Shown piece by piece: positions 11,123 to 21,825 of a stretch of DNA of 64,000 nt. The notes beneath the pieces were generated by a model. That model did not search any database. It was not told the DNA's origin and was given only the letters and a program-made list of their open reading frames with translations. Where the stretch lies: positions 52,632,771 through 52,696,770 of the forward strand of contig CM037790.1 of the NCBI GenBank assembly GCA_021229015.1, read 5' to 3'. The translations under genes were made by a program, and so were the position numbers. Position 1 is the stretch's first letter. Each line of letters starts with the position of its first letter. This DNA is from Solen grandis. Its lineage: Eukaryota; Mollusca; Bivalvia; Adapedonta; Solenidae.

Positions 11123-12004
11123 ATGTCTACCAGAGAAGAGGATCGAGGATCCCTAGGGCAGGAAGCCCCTGAAGAAGATGCAGTTGGAGAAAGGGAAGAG
11201 GCTGAAGAAGGCGCAAGAAATATCGCAAAAACATATAGACAAATTAAACAGATACAAAGAGGAAATAAATGAAAATATTTCTGATTATTCCAGTAATCCT
11301 CAAAGTGTTAGAGCAGTTTTAGTATACAACCTCGAGAAGTATAGGCAAGAAAGCATTAACTACACAGAGTATTTAGAAAGAACAAGTACACAGAGTATTT
11401 AGAAAGAACAAGGACAACAGAAAGTATGAGTTTGGCAGAAAGTCAAAGAAATGAGTTTAGGAACATTGAATCAAGATGCATTGAAGTTATTAGACATATT
11501 GACATACTCACCAGAAATGAATATGAAGAGAAGAACAGTGTGAAAAACAAGAGCAAATCTGGTTCTAGAAGATCCAGCAGTAGTGTTAGTAGTATGTCAT
11601 CGCTAGCAAAACAACATGCCAGAGTGGAAGAAGCCAGAATTAATCTAGAGTTCATTAGGAATGAACAAGAGTTAAAAAGTAAAATGCCTGTATTAGAAGC
11701 AGAAAAGAAGAGACGGGTAGAAGAAGCTAGATCTTGTGTTCTTGAACAGGACTTGATTGGAGAGACAAAGTTACTTCCCCTGCCTGAAGATTTAAAGGAA
11801 GACAAGTTAAATAGATTTGTGAAATCTGAACCAAGCGTTGGTTTCCAAACTGATGGAAGAACGGAGGAAACGGTACCAAACTTAGCCTTTGTTGCACGCA
11901 CCAACCTTAATCCCACTGCAGAAGAATATGTTCCAGTTAGGCAAAATACAGGAAGTACTACACAGTCACATATTCATTTTGCGGGACATTCAGTGATTCA
12001 GTAA
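11123..12004 (+). pseudogene. BEL/Pao gag, N-terminal coiled-coil part
   Basis: Three overlapping frames contain one charged, helix-rich protein: MSTREEDRGSLGQEA, then KKAQEISQKHIDKLNRYK and finally the 192-residue piece 11426-12004. The long Glu/Lys/Arg-rich stretches predict coiled coil. A Ser-rich island (SKSGSRRSSSSVSSMSS) lies in the middle. A direct duplication of about 24 bp around 11360-11405 brings in a stop and changes frame, and another shift separates it from the next ORF at 12013. It is the poorly conserved front part of gag. Confidence 0.6.
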
Positions 12005-12012
12005 ATGAAGCA

Positions 12013-13134
12013 GTGAACACAACTTATAACATCCTGATGAGAAAGGAACTGTTAGGAGAAAAGTTAGTAGAATTTGATGACAAAGCAGAAAACTTTCTAG
12101 CCTGGAAAATTAGTTTTAAAAGAATCATTTCTGAGTTTGAACTTTCCGCAAGTGAAGAGATAGACTTACTCGTCAAATGGCTAGGCAAAACTAGTAGGAA
12201 ACATGCAATTAGTGTAAGGACATCCAATGGGAGAAACCCTGAAGAAGGAAAAAGAAAACTTTGGGAGATATTGGATGAGAGATTTGGTGCGCCAGAGAGG
12301 GCAGAAAATTCAGTTAAAGAAAGGCTGTCAAGGTTCGGTAGACAAGTGGGAAGTGATCCATCCCGGTTGTATGAACTTTATGATTTGTTATCAGAGATAG
12401 AATCTCTCAAACAAGACCCAATATATTCAGGGATGCTAAGCTACTTCGACAGTTCGAAAGGCGTGCTACCAATTGTGCAAAAATTAACACCTAATCTTCA
12501 AAACAAGTGGGCCAGTAGGTCGAACCACGATGTAATTCATCCTCCATTTAAAGAGTTTTTAGCCTTTATAAGAGAGATGGCCACAATGTTAAATGATCCT
12601 GCACTTGTATACAAAAGAGACAAAACTGTTCATGTCAATAAAACAGAGCTTACCAAAGACTCAGATGATAGACAATCACGAACACCGTCAGCCAAGAAAA
12701 TACCCACAGTAAGACCAGTAGAGTGTCCTATACATCACTTACCACATTCCCTGAATAAGTGTATGACATTCAGAAGAAAACCATTGAAGGTCGGAAAGGA
12801 GTTTCTTCAAGAGAAGAAAATTTGCTATAGGTGTTGTGAATCTGACAAACATACCTACAAAACATGTGATAATCCGGTCAGGTGCAAAATGTGTAGTAGT
12901 GAAAAACACCCCACAGCACTACATAATTTTAACAAGAAAGACAGTGAAAGTGTACAGAAGCATGGTGGGGAGTCTGTGGGTCAACGTGAAAGTAATGAAA
13001 GAACCGACTACGTTCAAAATGCACCAATGTATGTGGGACAGGATTTGAAGGCAGGTCATGTTCGAAAGCAGTATTATGCAAGGTGTACAGCAAGGATCAG
13101 CCAGAGAAGTGCGTTACGACATATGCATTGTTAG
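12013..13134 (+). CDS. BEL/Pao gag, capsid-like and zinc-knuckle region
   Basis: A 373-codon open frame. Residues around 15-190 match the conserved BEL/Pao capsid-like region (motifs KLVEFDDKAENFLAWKISF, RFGAPERAENSVKERL, LPIVQKLTPNLQNKW). Residues about 240-310 hold paired Cys/His clusters (CPIHHLPHSLNKC; CYRCCESDKHTYKTC; CKMCSSEKHPTALH) that bind nucleic acid. It forms the capsid of virus-like particles in active relatives. The frame is intact but isolated: both neighbours are in other frames, so a full polyprotein cannot be made. The ATG may not be the natural start. Confidence 0.75.
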   Translation: MNTTYNILMRKELLGEKLVEFDDKAENFLAWKISFKRIISEFELSASEEIDLLVKWLGKTSRKHAISVRTSNGRNPEEGKRKLWEILDERFGAPERAENSVKERLSRFGRQVGSDPSRLYELYDLLSEIESLKQDPIYSGMLSYFDSSKGVLPIVQKLTPNLQNKWASRSNHDVIHPPFKEFLAFIREMATMLNDPALVYKRDKTVHVNKTELTKDSDDRQSRTPSAKKIPTVRPVECPIHHLPHSLNKCMTFRRKPLKVGKEFLQEKKICYRCCESDKHTYKTCDNPVRCKMCSSEKHPTALHNFNKKDSESVQKHGGESVGQRESNERTDYVQNAPMYVGQDLKAGHVRKQYYARCTARISQRSALRHMHC

Positions 13135-13898
13135 ATGACCAGAGTAATTCTACATTAGCGAAAAGTGACTTACTTGACACTTTAGACATCGGCGACACAG
13201 CCTCACATCAGTATACTCTCTCGTCTTGTGCTGGAAAGGTCATCATGCAGGGTAGAAAAGTGCAAAGACTGGTAGTTGAGTCCATGGATGGACATGTTAA
13301 AATGGATTTGCCAACTGTTACAGAATGTAATTCCATTCCAGATGATAGGAATGATATCCCAACACCGGAAGTGTTGAGTCATCATCCGCATTTGAAAGAA
13401 GTTCCTTTATATCCACTTGATGCAGATGCAGAAATTTCGCTTCTCATTGGCAGGGACCTTATCGAAGCCCATCATGTGGAGAAACAAATTGTCGGACCCA
13501 AGTCTGCCCCATTTGCACAGAAGTTGAACCTCGGATGGGTTGTTGTGGGCAAAGTTTGTCTTGGACAAGTGCATTCCCCTAGAGTTGTGAATGTGAATAA
13601 GACAGTCATGTTGAGCAATGGACGCCCTACCATGTTTCAGCAGTGCGAAAGTTTCATTAAGATCAGTGATTCAGATAACACTGTACCAGATGATGTGTTT
13701 CGCAGAACACCAGGTGATGATAGACCAGGTCTATCTATAGAAGATAAGACTTTCCTTAAAGTCATGGAACAAGAGTTCACGAAGACCCCGAGGGACATTG
13801 GACGGCACCGTTACCATTCCGTGAAGGAAGAGAAAGATTACCCAACAATACAGGACAAGCTATCAAGCGTGCCAAATATCTTCACAACAGTCTGCTGA
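13083..13898 (+). pseudogene. BEL/Pao aspartic protease region
   Basis: The frame carries ALLDDQSNSTLAKSDLL, the active-site Asp loop of the BEL/Pao retropepsin (DDQS here instead of the classical D-T/S-G), then LIGRDLIEAHHVEK and LNLGWVVVGKVCLG, typical of the second half. It leads into the spacer before RT (LSIEDKTFLKVMEQEF). It overlaps the gag frame by about 50 bp and ends at a stop, so it is a broken part of gag-pol. Confidence 0.7.
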
Positions 13899-14730
13899 AG
13901 GACAGTAATAAAAGGGCTCATTTCTCAGAATTCATGCAGAAGATTCTTGAGAATCAACATGCAGAGGTGGCTCCTCCCCTGAAGACAAATACCACCCGAA
14001 AAAGAAAGAACAAATCAGGGCGGTCTTTGATTCTTCAGCAAAGTTCGGAGGAGTGTCACTGAACGATGTACTTTTGCAAGGACCAGATCTAACCAACAAC
14101 TTGGTCGGTGTGTTGTTGCGATTTAGATGTGATGAAGTGGCTGTCGCTGGGGACATTCAACAAATGTTCTACAGTTTTCGTGTCAATCCAGAACACCAAA
14201 ATTACCTCAGATTTTTCTGGTACAGGGATAACGATTTTGACAAGGAATTGATAGATTATAGGATGTGCGTTCACGTTTTCGGGAACTCACCTTCACCTGC
14301 CGTTGCAACATATGGTTTGAGATGAACAGTCGTTGACGCGGAAGTGTGTGTGAAGAACTTTGTTGAAGAAAATTTCTATGTTGATGATGCCATCACCTCA
14401 TTTCCATCACCTACTGAGGCAGTGCGTGTTGTAAAAAAGACTCAAAGCATCCTGCAAACTAGTCAGCTGCGACTCCATAAGATTGTGTCAAATTCTGGAG
14501 AAGTTATGTCTTCTTTTTCTGAAGAAGATCTCGCCAAAGATCTGAAAAATGTAGATATAGCCAAAGATGTGCTACCTATGCAACGTAGCTTGGGTGTGAA
14601 TTGGGATCTTAACACTGACACTTTCACAATCTCGGTTACTCTGAAACAACAACCCTTTACTCGGAGGGGCTGTCTATCCGTGGTTAACAGTCTATTTGAC
14701 CAATGGGTTTTATCGTGCCAGTTGTATTAG
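13899..14730 (+). pseudogene. BEL/Pao reverse transcriptase fragment
   Basis: Recognisable RT blocks are RAVFDSSAKFGGVSLND, VLLRFRCDEVAVAGDIQQMF (first catalytic Asp), GNSPSPAVATYGLR and FYVDDAITSF (the YVDD box). After it come the connection segment LGVNWDLNTDTF and RRGCLSVVNSLFD. A stop at about 14323 separates the fingers from the YVDD part. The RNase H and integrase that should follow are gone. Confidence 0.8.
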
Positions 14731-14749
14731 AGGGAAGATTATTGCTGAG

Positions 14750-15013
14750 AGATCTTGTAGCAGAGACAACCGACTGGGACCAACCCTTGTCAGAGCCGAA
14801 TTTGTAGCATTGGAAAGAGTGGGTGATGTTGTGCTATTACGCGATAAATTAGTGTCGAGAAATTACTGTGCCAAAGGTGTTATTTCGCGAGTGTTCCCAA
14901 GTAGTGATGGCCTGGTGAGGAAAGTAGAACTCCATCTACTTCGAGAAGGAAGACCTGTGATGCTCATCCGTCCCATTACCGAACTTGTGGTACTTCTGGC
15001 AGACACGGCATGA
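14750..15013 (+). pseudogene. BEL/Pao C-terminal domain (integrase tail)
   Basis: The frame reads VGDVVLLRDKLVSRNYCAKG, RVFPSSDGLVRKVEL and PVMLIRPITELVVL, the short beta-rich domain found at the very C-terminus of BEL/Pao polyproteins after the integrase. Its closeness to the RT remnant shows that RNase H and the integrase core were deleted in between. Confidence 0.7.
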
Positions 15014-15340
15014 ACATGTGGTTCTCGTCTCAGACACAGCATGAACTGATAGACATCCAGCATATGGTATTATGCTGTACTACATAAGGCTGTTTGTACA
15101 TACACTGTTCATTTATTATTCCTTTTGTCATCTTTTTATCAATTTTATATTTGCCACAGATAATATGTATTATCTTTTTTGGATTAGGCCTAATAAAATT
15201 GTTAAACAGTTTGATATGTTAAATTGTTCAATAGGATTTTTTTTTTTTAAACATTATGATTGTTTAATTCATATTCAAGCATTTAAGTAACTTGTGATTT
15301 TTATTTCATATTTTGATAATGTGTGGTGGTATTTAATACC

Positions 15341-15400
15341 AGGTGGGGAGTGTAACGGAACTTTAAATATAAAACGTTTTGTAAAAAAAAAAAAAAAATT
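15341..15400 (+). repeat. Polypurine tract and truncated 3' LTR
   Basis: A purine run AGGTGGGGAG directly precedes TGTAACGGAAC, the LTR start. Similarity to the 5' LTR stops after the A-run, so only about 50 bp of the 3' LTR remain. Confidence 0.7.
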
Positions 15401-15856
15401 TACTTGGCATGATAAATATAGCATATTCTGCCTTGCCAGTTTTGTTTTTTCTTTAAGCCATTTTATTAAAAATTGTAAACATGCCTTAAGAAGTAACATG
15501 ATTTACATAATTACAGATTGATCTGCTAGAGACCTAACTGATTACCCTTTGCCTTGGCATATTATAGCAATATTGCTTTTTCATGTTTAGCACACACAGC
15601 TGATTCAGGAGTTGTGACTTGCCACCACGAACCAGAGAATGTTTCCCAAATTTCCAAAGCATGCACTGGGTTTTTTTTTTTCCTGTTAATGATATGCTTT
15701 GTTCTCATGTTTCATCAGCCTTGCAGCAAAAAATTCTATCTAGGGAATATAATGAGTTGGGTGCATTGACGCCTTTTCAACAGCCTAGGCACTGATTGTG
15801 GACACAGATTTGTCCTGGTTGATGGATGGATAATTTCTCAGCCTTATTGGCAGGGT

Positions 15857-15946
15857 CAGAAGACTAGGGATATCAAAATGAAGACTGATGCCTTTCTTGT
15901 TTTCATTAGTATTTTCTTAGCTGGTCAACCAGAATCTGCCCAAAGC
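15857..15946 (+). pseudogene. Fragment of Ngaro-like gag
   Basis: The frame reads QKTRDIKMKTDAFLVFISIF then LAGQPESAQS, closely matching the gag core at 2900-2990 (RNIREWTDAFLVFMSIYIKK). It is a short relic of another copy of the same or a related element. Confidence 0.5.
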
Positions 15947-16128
15947 TAAATGAAGTTGTAGAATTAAGTTTCTTAATTCCATTTAAACATGCGAGCGATA
16001 TGCATGGGCGCAGTAGACCATGTTGCTCCTTGACCACGCAGTATTCTGAGAGTTCCTGCGCATTCCGTTATCAATGGGCGTGCAAGAAGCAAGCTAGTTC
16101 TTAATATTTGGAATCTGATATATGTTAA

Positions 16129-16520
16129 CATGGCGGAAAGTGGTGAAGTGAATAGCAACTTAGAAAGTGAAGAGTTTAACTTTGACACTTGGGCAAGCAG
16201 TTTAAAACTACCTAGGAAGGTTACACAGACTCTACAAAATGAGGAACAATGTTCAAAAGAAACTATGAAACTTGTGGAAGTTAAGACCTGAAAGAAATGG
16301 GATTGCCAGTGGGATCAAATAAAATGCTTTGCTTGTAGGTGCTAGTAAACCTACGAGTGTGTTCTTTGGAACAAATGTGTCACCTGCTGAAGCGTTACGA
16401 AAACAATTACCGGACAGACAGACAAAAGAAAGTTATCCTTATGTGTTACCTCTGCTTACAGCAGGTGACACAAAAATAAATATATTCCAAAGCATAACAA
16501 CAAACACAGAATAGCATGTT
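16129..16520 (+). pseudogene. Short SAM-like domain ORF relic
   Basis: From an ATG at 16129 the frame gives MAESGEVNSNLESEEF, then DTWASSLKLPRKVTQTL. It hits a stop near 16288, but a neighbouring frame continues with LKEMGLPVGSNKMLC. The pattern (aromatic start, helix, K-E-MGLPVG) resembles SAM-like domains of uncharacterised mollusc proteins, many from retroelements. The nearby gag relic suggests the same source. No intact product. Confidence 0.35.
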
Positions 16521-16607
16521 TACAGCATGATATATATGTGCCATCCATGCTGTGCAGGTTACACTAAACTTATAGCTGATACTGACATTAATCTTATTCT
16601 TATGAAA

Positions 16608-17683
16608 ACAAGAGGGCCATGATGGCCCTGGGTCGCTCAGCTGAGAACAAGATATTAGTGGGAGGAAAAGAAACAGTAAATATTTTATAATATTGTGAAA
16701 AATTGGCTCTGCCCACTGCCAGCCATAAATCGAGTGAGTACTTTTGGACAAAAGTAATTTCTTAATTTGTACTATATACATATAAGGAAAATGGGCTTAG
16801 TCCCCTGGCGGCCATGTTTTTCAAAGAATCAAAATAATTTGAACAATCTTGGAAGAGAGAGACCCAAGGAACATCTGTGCCAAATAACTTTGAAATCCAG
16901 CCAGTTCTTTTGGCCAAGAAGATTTTTCAAATTGTAATATACTCATATAAGGAAAACAGGCTCTGCCCCCTGGCAGCCATGTTTTTCAACGGATCCAAAA
17001 AAATTTGAACACTCTTGGTAGAAAGTGGCTACAGGGACATCTATGCCAAATAACTTTAAAATCCAGCCAGTACCTTTGGAGGAGAAGTTTTTTAAGGTTT
17101 TACTTAACACATATATGAAAAACAGGCTCCGCCCCCTGGCAGCAACATTTTTCAAAGAGTCAAAAAAATTTGAACAATCTTGGTAGAGAGTGACCTAAGG
17201 AACATCTGTGCCAAATAACTTTGAAACCCAGCCAGTACTTTTGGAGAAGAAGATTTTTGCAGTTTTTACTATATACATATAAGGAAAACAGCTCCGCCCC
17301 CTGGCGGCCATGTTCTTCAAAGGATTAAAATAATTTGAACAATCTTAGTAAAGAGTGACCAAGAAACACCTGTGCTAATTAACTTTGAAATCTGGCCAGA
17401 AGTTTTGGAGGAGAAGATTTTCAAAATTTTCTTCTTTTTTTTTCTTTCTGTTGCAATGGAACCAGATTTCTGCATGAAATAAATTAATTTGAACAACTTT
17501 GAAAGGGCCTCACCCAAGGAACATTCCTGTGAAGTATCATCAAAATTGGCCCAGTGGCTAAGGAAGAGATGTTGTTTAAAGAAAATTGTTGACGCACAGA
17601 CGCACACACTCACGGATGACGGATGCCGGACAAAAGGTGATCACAATAGCTCACCATGAGCATGTTGTGCTCAGGTGAGCTAA
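16608..17683 (+). mobile_element. ACAAG-headed element, family A, copy A1
   Basis: It starts ACAAGAGGGCCATGATGGCC (hairpin AGGGCC/GGCCCT), followed by a GCTCAGCTGAG-like subterminal motif. The interior has about five diverged units of roughly 160 bp, each with GGAAAA-CAGGCTCCGCCCCCTGG and a TTTGAACAATCTTGG block. A GACGCACAGACG-rich tract (17588-17630) precedes a 3' hairpin (AGCTCACCATGAGC ... GCTCAGGTGAGC) and the end CTAA. No protein is encoded, so it is non-autonomous. Confidence 0.8.
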
Positions 17684-18409
17684 AAATAATTCAGAAGGAT
17701 GGAGCAGAAAATTAATGAGCAATAAACTGATCCTTATCACACCTGACAGGTAATTAATTCCACTAGTTACATCAAGTGTTACCTTACCAATCAATATACT
17801 AAGGCAACATTAATTAATCAGATTTTGCTTTTATTTGCGTCATAACTGAAAACAAGTCACATGCATCAAAATTACTATGACAATACAAACAGGATAGAAT
17901 GCAGGATTTTAGTTTCATTTGCGTCATAAATCCATGATACAAATCCATGTGCTATCATTCAACAATACTGTATATAGATCAGCAGCCTCATTTTCAGAAT
18001 TGTGATAAAGCTGGTACCTTGTTATTGTTTTCTTCCCAGAACAGAGTGTTGAGTTACATAGTCAGGTCTTGTTATCATTATCAGCTACAATACCTTATAT
18101 ATGTTCACATATATTGTTTCGTTGTTTTTTTTCATGATTAGAATGACAAAGCTTATATATTAATTAACGAATAAGCAAACATAGAAAGAGGAAAGATTTG
18201 TTATTAAAAATATGAAATTGATACCTTCTTTTTAAAATAATATCTCATTAACTACATACGTACATAATCTCTAGTTGTAACTGGTCCCTTGATACATGAT
18301 ATTACAATTTCTAACAGTGAATACAGAAATACCAACTAAAATTATCAATATTTTCTACAAGCACTAAAACAGTGATGGAGGAAATTCGTGCCACATTGTC
18401 AGCATATAC
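17684..18409. other. POLG intron sequence, no gene seen
   Basis: AT-rich. The phrase TTTGCGTCATAA recurs at 17834 and 17919. Nothing else recognised. The next POLG exon downstream (lower coordinates) was not found in the window. Confidence 0.4.
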
Positions 18410-18592
18410 CTGTTGTCATGGAGATAAGCGCAGGCCTCATTAGCCAGCTTCATGAGCAGTTGTTTGGACTCGCGCTGCATGTCCTGGTACACGGTGTTGG
18501 ACTGGTGGATGTAGCGCTCCCAGTTCTCGTTGACGGGCAGGTACCCTGTCCCCATCTCCAGCATCCCTGCCAGTGTCACAGGGTGGGGAAAC
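18410..18592 (-). CDS. POLG: DNA polymerase gamma catalytic subunit, internal exon
   Basis: An exon of 183 bp with acceptor CAG (minus strand, before 18592) and donor GTATAT after 18410. It starts and ends inside an Arg codon. The protein reads FPHPVTLAGMLEMGTGYLPV, then NENWERYI and LMKLANEACAYLHDNR, the well-conserved stretch after the exonuclease domain of POLG. POLG is the mitochondrial replicative DNA polymerase with 3'-5' proofreading. The in-phase joins exactly to the exon at 25638-25717. The rest of the polymerase half lies outside the window or beyond an intron of more than 18 kb. Identification is firm. Confidence 0.93.
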
Positions 18593-18689
18593 CTGCTCAA
18601 ACATAAGCACAAAATCAATCAGAAGCTACTATCAAAATAGTATTTATTTACTGTCAAATTTCGTTAAGTTGTAAGTTTCATAAAGGATG

Positions 18690-19007
18690 AGTTGTGTTCA
18701 CAAAGCTGCAATATCAATAACGTAAAAGTTTCAAGGGACATAACTCTTGCAAAAACAATGAACCGGAAAATCGCCACTTCATGCACATCTACCCATTTTA
18801 TTAATGACATTGACCAAGTATTGAAAATGCCCAATGTTGCACTAGACCTTCATTTTTTAGAGATATACAAGTATACCAAAAATTATTTAAATCTGTCAAC
18901 CTGTTTGGAAATTATCTCGCAGACCATGCACAGCTTTCATTCAAAGTACGCAAGAAGTTATCTCCCATGGAAAATCAATAACAGTCGACCTGATAGCACA
19001 TACGGTT
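18690..19007 (+). repeat. Diverged fragment of family D repeat
   Basis: It matches the tandem unit of 39700-40480: GTGTTCACAAAGCTGCAATA, then TTTCAAGGGACATAA and CGCCACTTCATGCACATCTA. About 1.5 units, with no 5' or 3' terminus. Confidence 0.7.
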
Positions 19008-20839
19008 AACAAGAGGGCCAAGATGGCCCTAAATTGTTCACCTGAATTTGGTTTGCTGTAGAAAGGCTGGAACCATGAGAGGATACTATATACCAAATAT
19101 CAAAGCTGTAGGTCTGTATGTTTCTAAGAAAAGGCATTTTATAGTTATGCATTCTGGTTTGCATGGCAACAAAAGTTCTTCATGATCCAACCAATGGTTT
19201 CAGAAGTAAACATTTTTTAGTTTTCCATATATAGTTCCATACAAAATCTGAGTGTGGTCCCGGGAGTGTCCTCATGTAAACCCTGATGCACATATTTGTT
19301 GATAGTGTTGAGGCACCAAAAACTGATGCTATGTACCAAATAACAAATCTGTAGGTCTGTATGTTTCTGAGAAAACACATTTTGAAGTTATGCTTTCTGG
19401 TTGCCATGGCAACCAAAGTTCTTCATGAAATTCAGGAAAACTTAGGAATTAGCCAAAGGCTAACATAAGTATCATTTTAATTAAATATGATGAAAATCCA
19501 TGGACTAGTTTTGAAAGAGAATTTTTTTCAAGAAATCCCTATACAGTTCTATATAACAAGAGGCCCATGATGGCCCTAAATTGCTCACCTGAGATAAATA
19601 GGTTGACCCAAGGAACACCTGTACCAATTTATTTTAAAATCTGGCCAGTAGTTTTGAAGAAGATGATTTTTAAAGTTTTCATATTTTTTTTCTTTTTGTT
19701 GCCATGGCAACCAGAGTTCTATATGGATCAAGTTTATTTTAGGAAATTTTGTGAAGGTTTACCCAAGGATCATTCCTGCCAAATTTAATCAAATTCTGTC
19801 CAGTGGTTTCAGAGGAAATGTTGATTAAAGTTTTCCCAATATACATATAAGGCAAATAAGCCCCGCCCCTGGCGGCTATGTTTTTTAGGTTGGAAAATTT
19901 TACAACTTGGTAGAGGTTGACCCAAGGAACACGACCAATTTATTTTAAAATCTGGCCAGTAGTTTTGAAGTAGATGATTTTTAAAGTTTTCATTTTTTTT
20001 TTTGTTGTTGCCATGGCAACCAGAGTTCTACATGGATCAAGTTTATTTTAGTAACTTTTGTGAAGGTTGACCCAAGGATCATCCCTGCCAAGTTTAATCA
20101 AATTCTGTCCAGTGGTTTCAGAGGAGATGTTGTTTAAAGGTTTCTCTATATACATATAAGGCAAATAAGCCCCGCCCCTGGTGGCCATGTTTTTTTACGG
20201 ATCGGAATAATTTTAGCAACTTTGGTAGAGGTTGACCCAAGGAACATCTGTACCAAATTATTTTGAAATCTGGCCAATAGTTTTGAAGGAGATGATTTTT
20301 AAAGTTTTCAAATTATTTTTCTTTTTGTAGCCATGGCAACCAGAGTTCTTCATGGATCAACTTTATTTTAGCAACTTTTGTAGAGCCTCACCCAAGGAAC
20401 ATTCCTGCCAAGTTTCATTAAATTCTGTCCAGCGGTTTCAGAGGAGATGTCGTTTAAAGCAAATTGTTGACGACGCACAACGACGGACGAAGGGTGATCA
20501 CAAAAGCTCACCTTGAGCACGTTGTGCTCAGGTGAGCTAAAAATCAGGGTGTGGTCATGAGAGTGGCCCATTGTGACCCCAGCGGCAAACATTTTACACT
20601 GATGTTGAGGCAACATGGGCTGATGCTATGTACCAAATATCAAATCTGTAGGTCTATATATTTCTGAAAAAAAGGCATTTTCAAGATTTTATCTTCTAGT
20701 TGCCATGGCAAGAGTTTTTCATGGAATTGATAGTTTCAGAGAAGAAGATTGTTGAAATCGTTAATGCACAACAAACAACAGAAGACGGACAATCAAGTGA
20801 TCACAAAAGCTCACCCTGAGCTTTGCTCAGGTGAGCTAA
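19008..20839 (+). mobile_element. ACAAG-headed element, family A, copy A2 (interrupted)
   Basis: It starts (A)ACAAGAGGGCCAAGATGGCC at 19008 and ends GCTCAGGTGAGCTAA at 20839. It is split at 19555/20541 by a second family-A element (A3). Units on both sides share GATGCTATGTACCAAAT and AATCTGTAGGTCT, which proves they belong together. A short GAAGACGGACAA tract precedes the 3' hairpin. Confidence 0.75.
19556..20540 (+). mobile_element. ACAAG-headed element, family A, copy A3 (nested in A2)
   Basis: It starts ACAAGAGGCCCATGATGGCC with GCTCACCTGAG nearby and ends GCTCAGGTGAGCTAA. The interior has three units of roughly 300 bp (GTTGCCATGGCAACCAGAGT, GCCCCGCCCCTGG). The GACG tract is at 20468-20492. 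Joining the outer flanks restores the A2 sequence without any duplicated bases. Confidence 0.8.
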
Positions 20840-21823
20840 ACATTGGCCAGTAGAAACACATATGGAAACTTTTGTTTTATCACTAAATCAATGTTAATGT
20901 CACATTTTACAGCTTATTACAAGATATTAGTAATCTTTATTTTATTGTCAATCCACTGATTCTAATTTTGATTTGATATTTTCTTTTTTGTCTTGCTTCC
21001 ATTTCAGTTTAAAGATAAACACCCTCTGTCCAGATATTCATAAAGAGCATATAGAGGAAAACAGTAAAATATGAATTTCCGTCAGTTTCAACACTACAAA
21101 AACAACATTATTTTCAATAGTATCAACTTTTACAAGATATTGAAGTAAATCTCAGATATCAACCTCTCTAAAGGTGTTTTTATATTTGAAATATACTGAA
21201 ATCTTCTTGCTTCCATTTCTGTTTTAAAACATACATAAAACAAACACATACAGTGCATTCCAAGGATGTAACTGGTGGTATTTCTGGTGGTATATCTCTC
21301 TTTGTTGTTGTTTTTTTATTTTTATTTATATATTTATTTAATAATTTTTGGTCCATTTACATGTACCGACTTCTGTATTTATTATTATACATTTTAAATA
21401 CAGGTTTTATTTTGCCTTTTCTTATTATTTGTTCTTAACATTAGCTAGCGTTTTGATGCCTCTTGAGGTAAGGGGTTAATCCCGACCTATCTGGTTTATG
21501 ACGGGAAGTTACGTAATCTAACATCTGGCAACTGCTGGCGAGACAATATAACGCCCAAGATGCCACATGATCAAAGTACGCTGCATGATTAAAATTAGTA
21601 TATTTATTGTAAGTTCATTATCGTTACCAGGATTATTACCAGGGAAATAATTGAACTAGAAAATAATAATAAAAAAAGAACTTGAATTCATTGTTGAAGG
21701 TGCACTGATAAGGATCAGCGTTGAAGATATCTTATAATGAAATCAACAAACCGTAAACAAAATCAGCTTTTGTCATATAATATCATTTAACTTGAGACGT
21801 AATAAAGTACATGTATATCTATC
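20840..21823. other. POLG intron sequence, no gene seen
   Basis: AT-rich. GATATTCTTTTTTGTCTTGCT-like and CTTGCTTCCATTTC phrases recur at 20992 and 21208. No coding region seen. Confidence 0.4.
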
Positions 21824-21825
21824 TA

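Larger units (their letters stand above)
10091..15400 (+). mobile_element. Decayed BEL/Pao-type LTR retrotransposon
   Basis: A gag with the BEL/Pao capsid region and paired Cys/His knuckles is followed by an aspartic protease, an RT with YVDD, and a C-terminal integrase-tail domain. The same terminal sequence (TGTAACGGAAC, then an AAACGTTTTGTAAAA run) begins both ends at 10091 and 15351. The copy has several frameshifts, a deletion that removes RNase H and the integrase core (near 14700), and only the first ~50 bp of the 3' LTR. It cannot move by itself. Confidence 0.8.

Noticed and set aside
11443..11916. 157-codon minus-strand ORF opposite the BEL gag
   Set aside because: Antisense shadow of a charged coiled-coil coding region that reads well on the plus strand.
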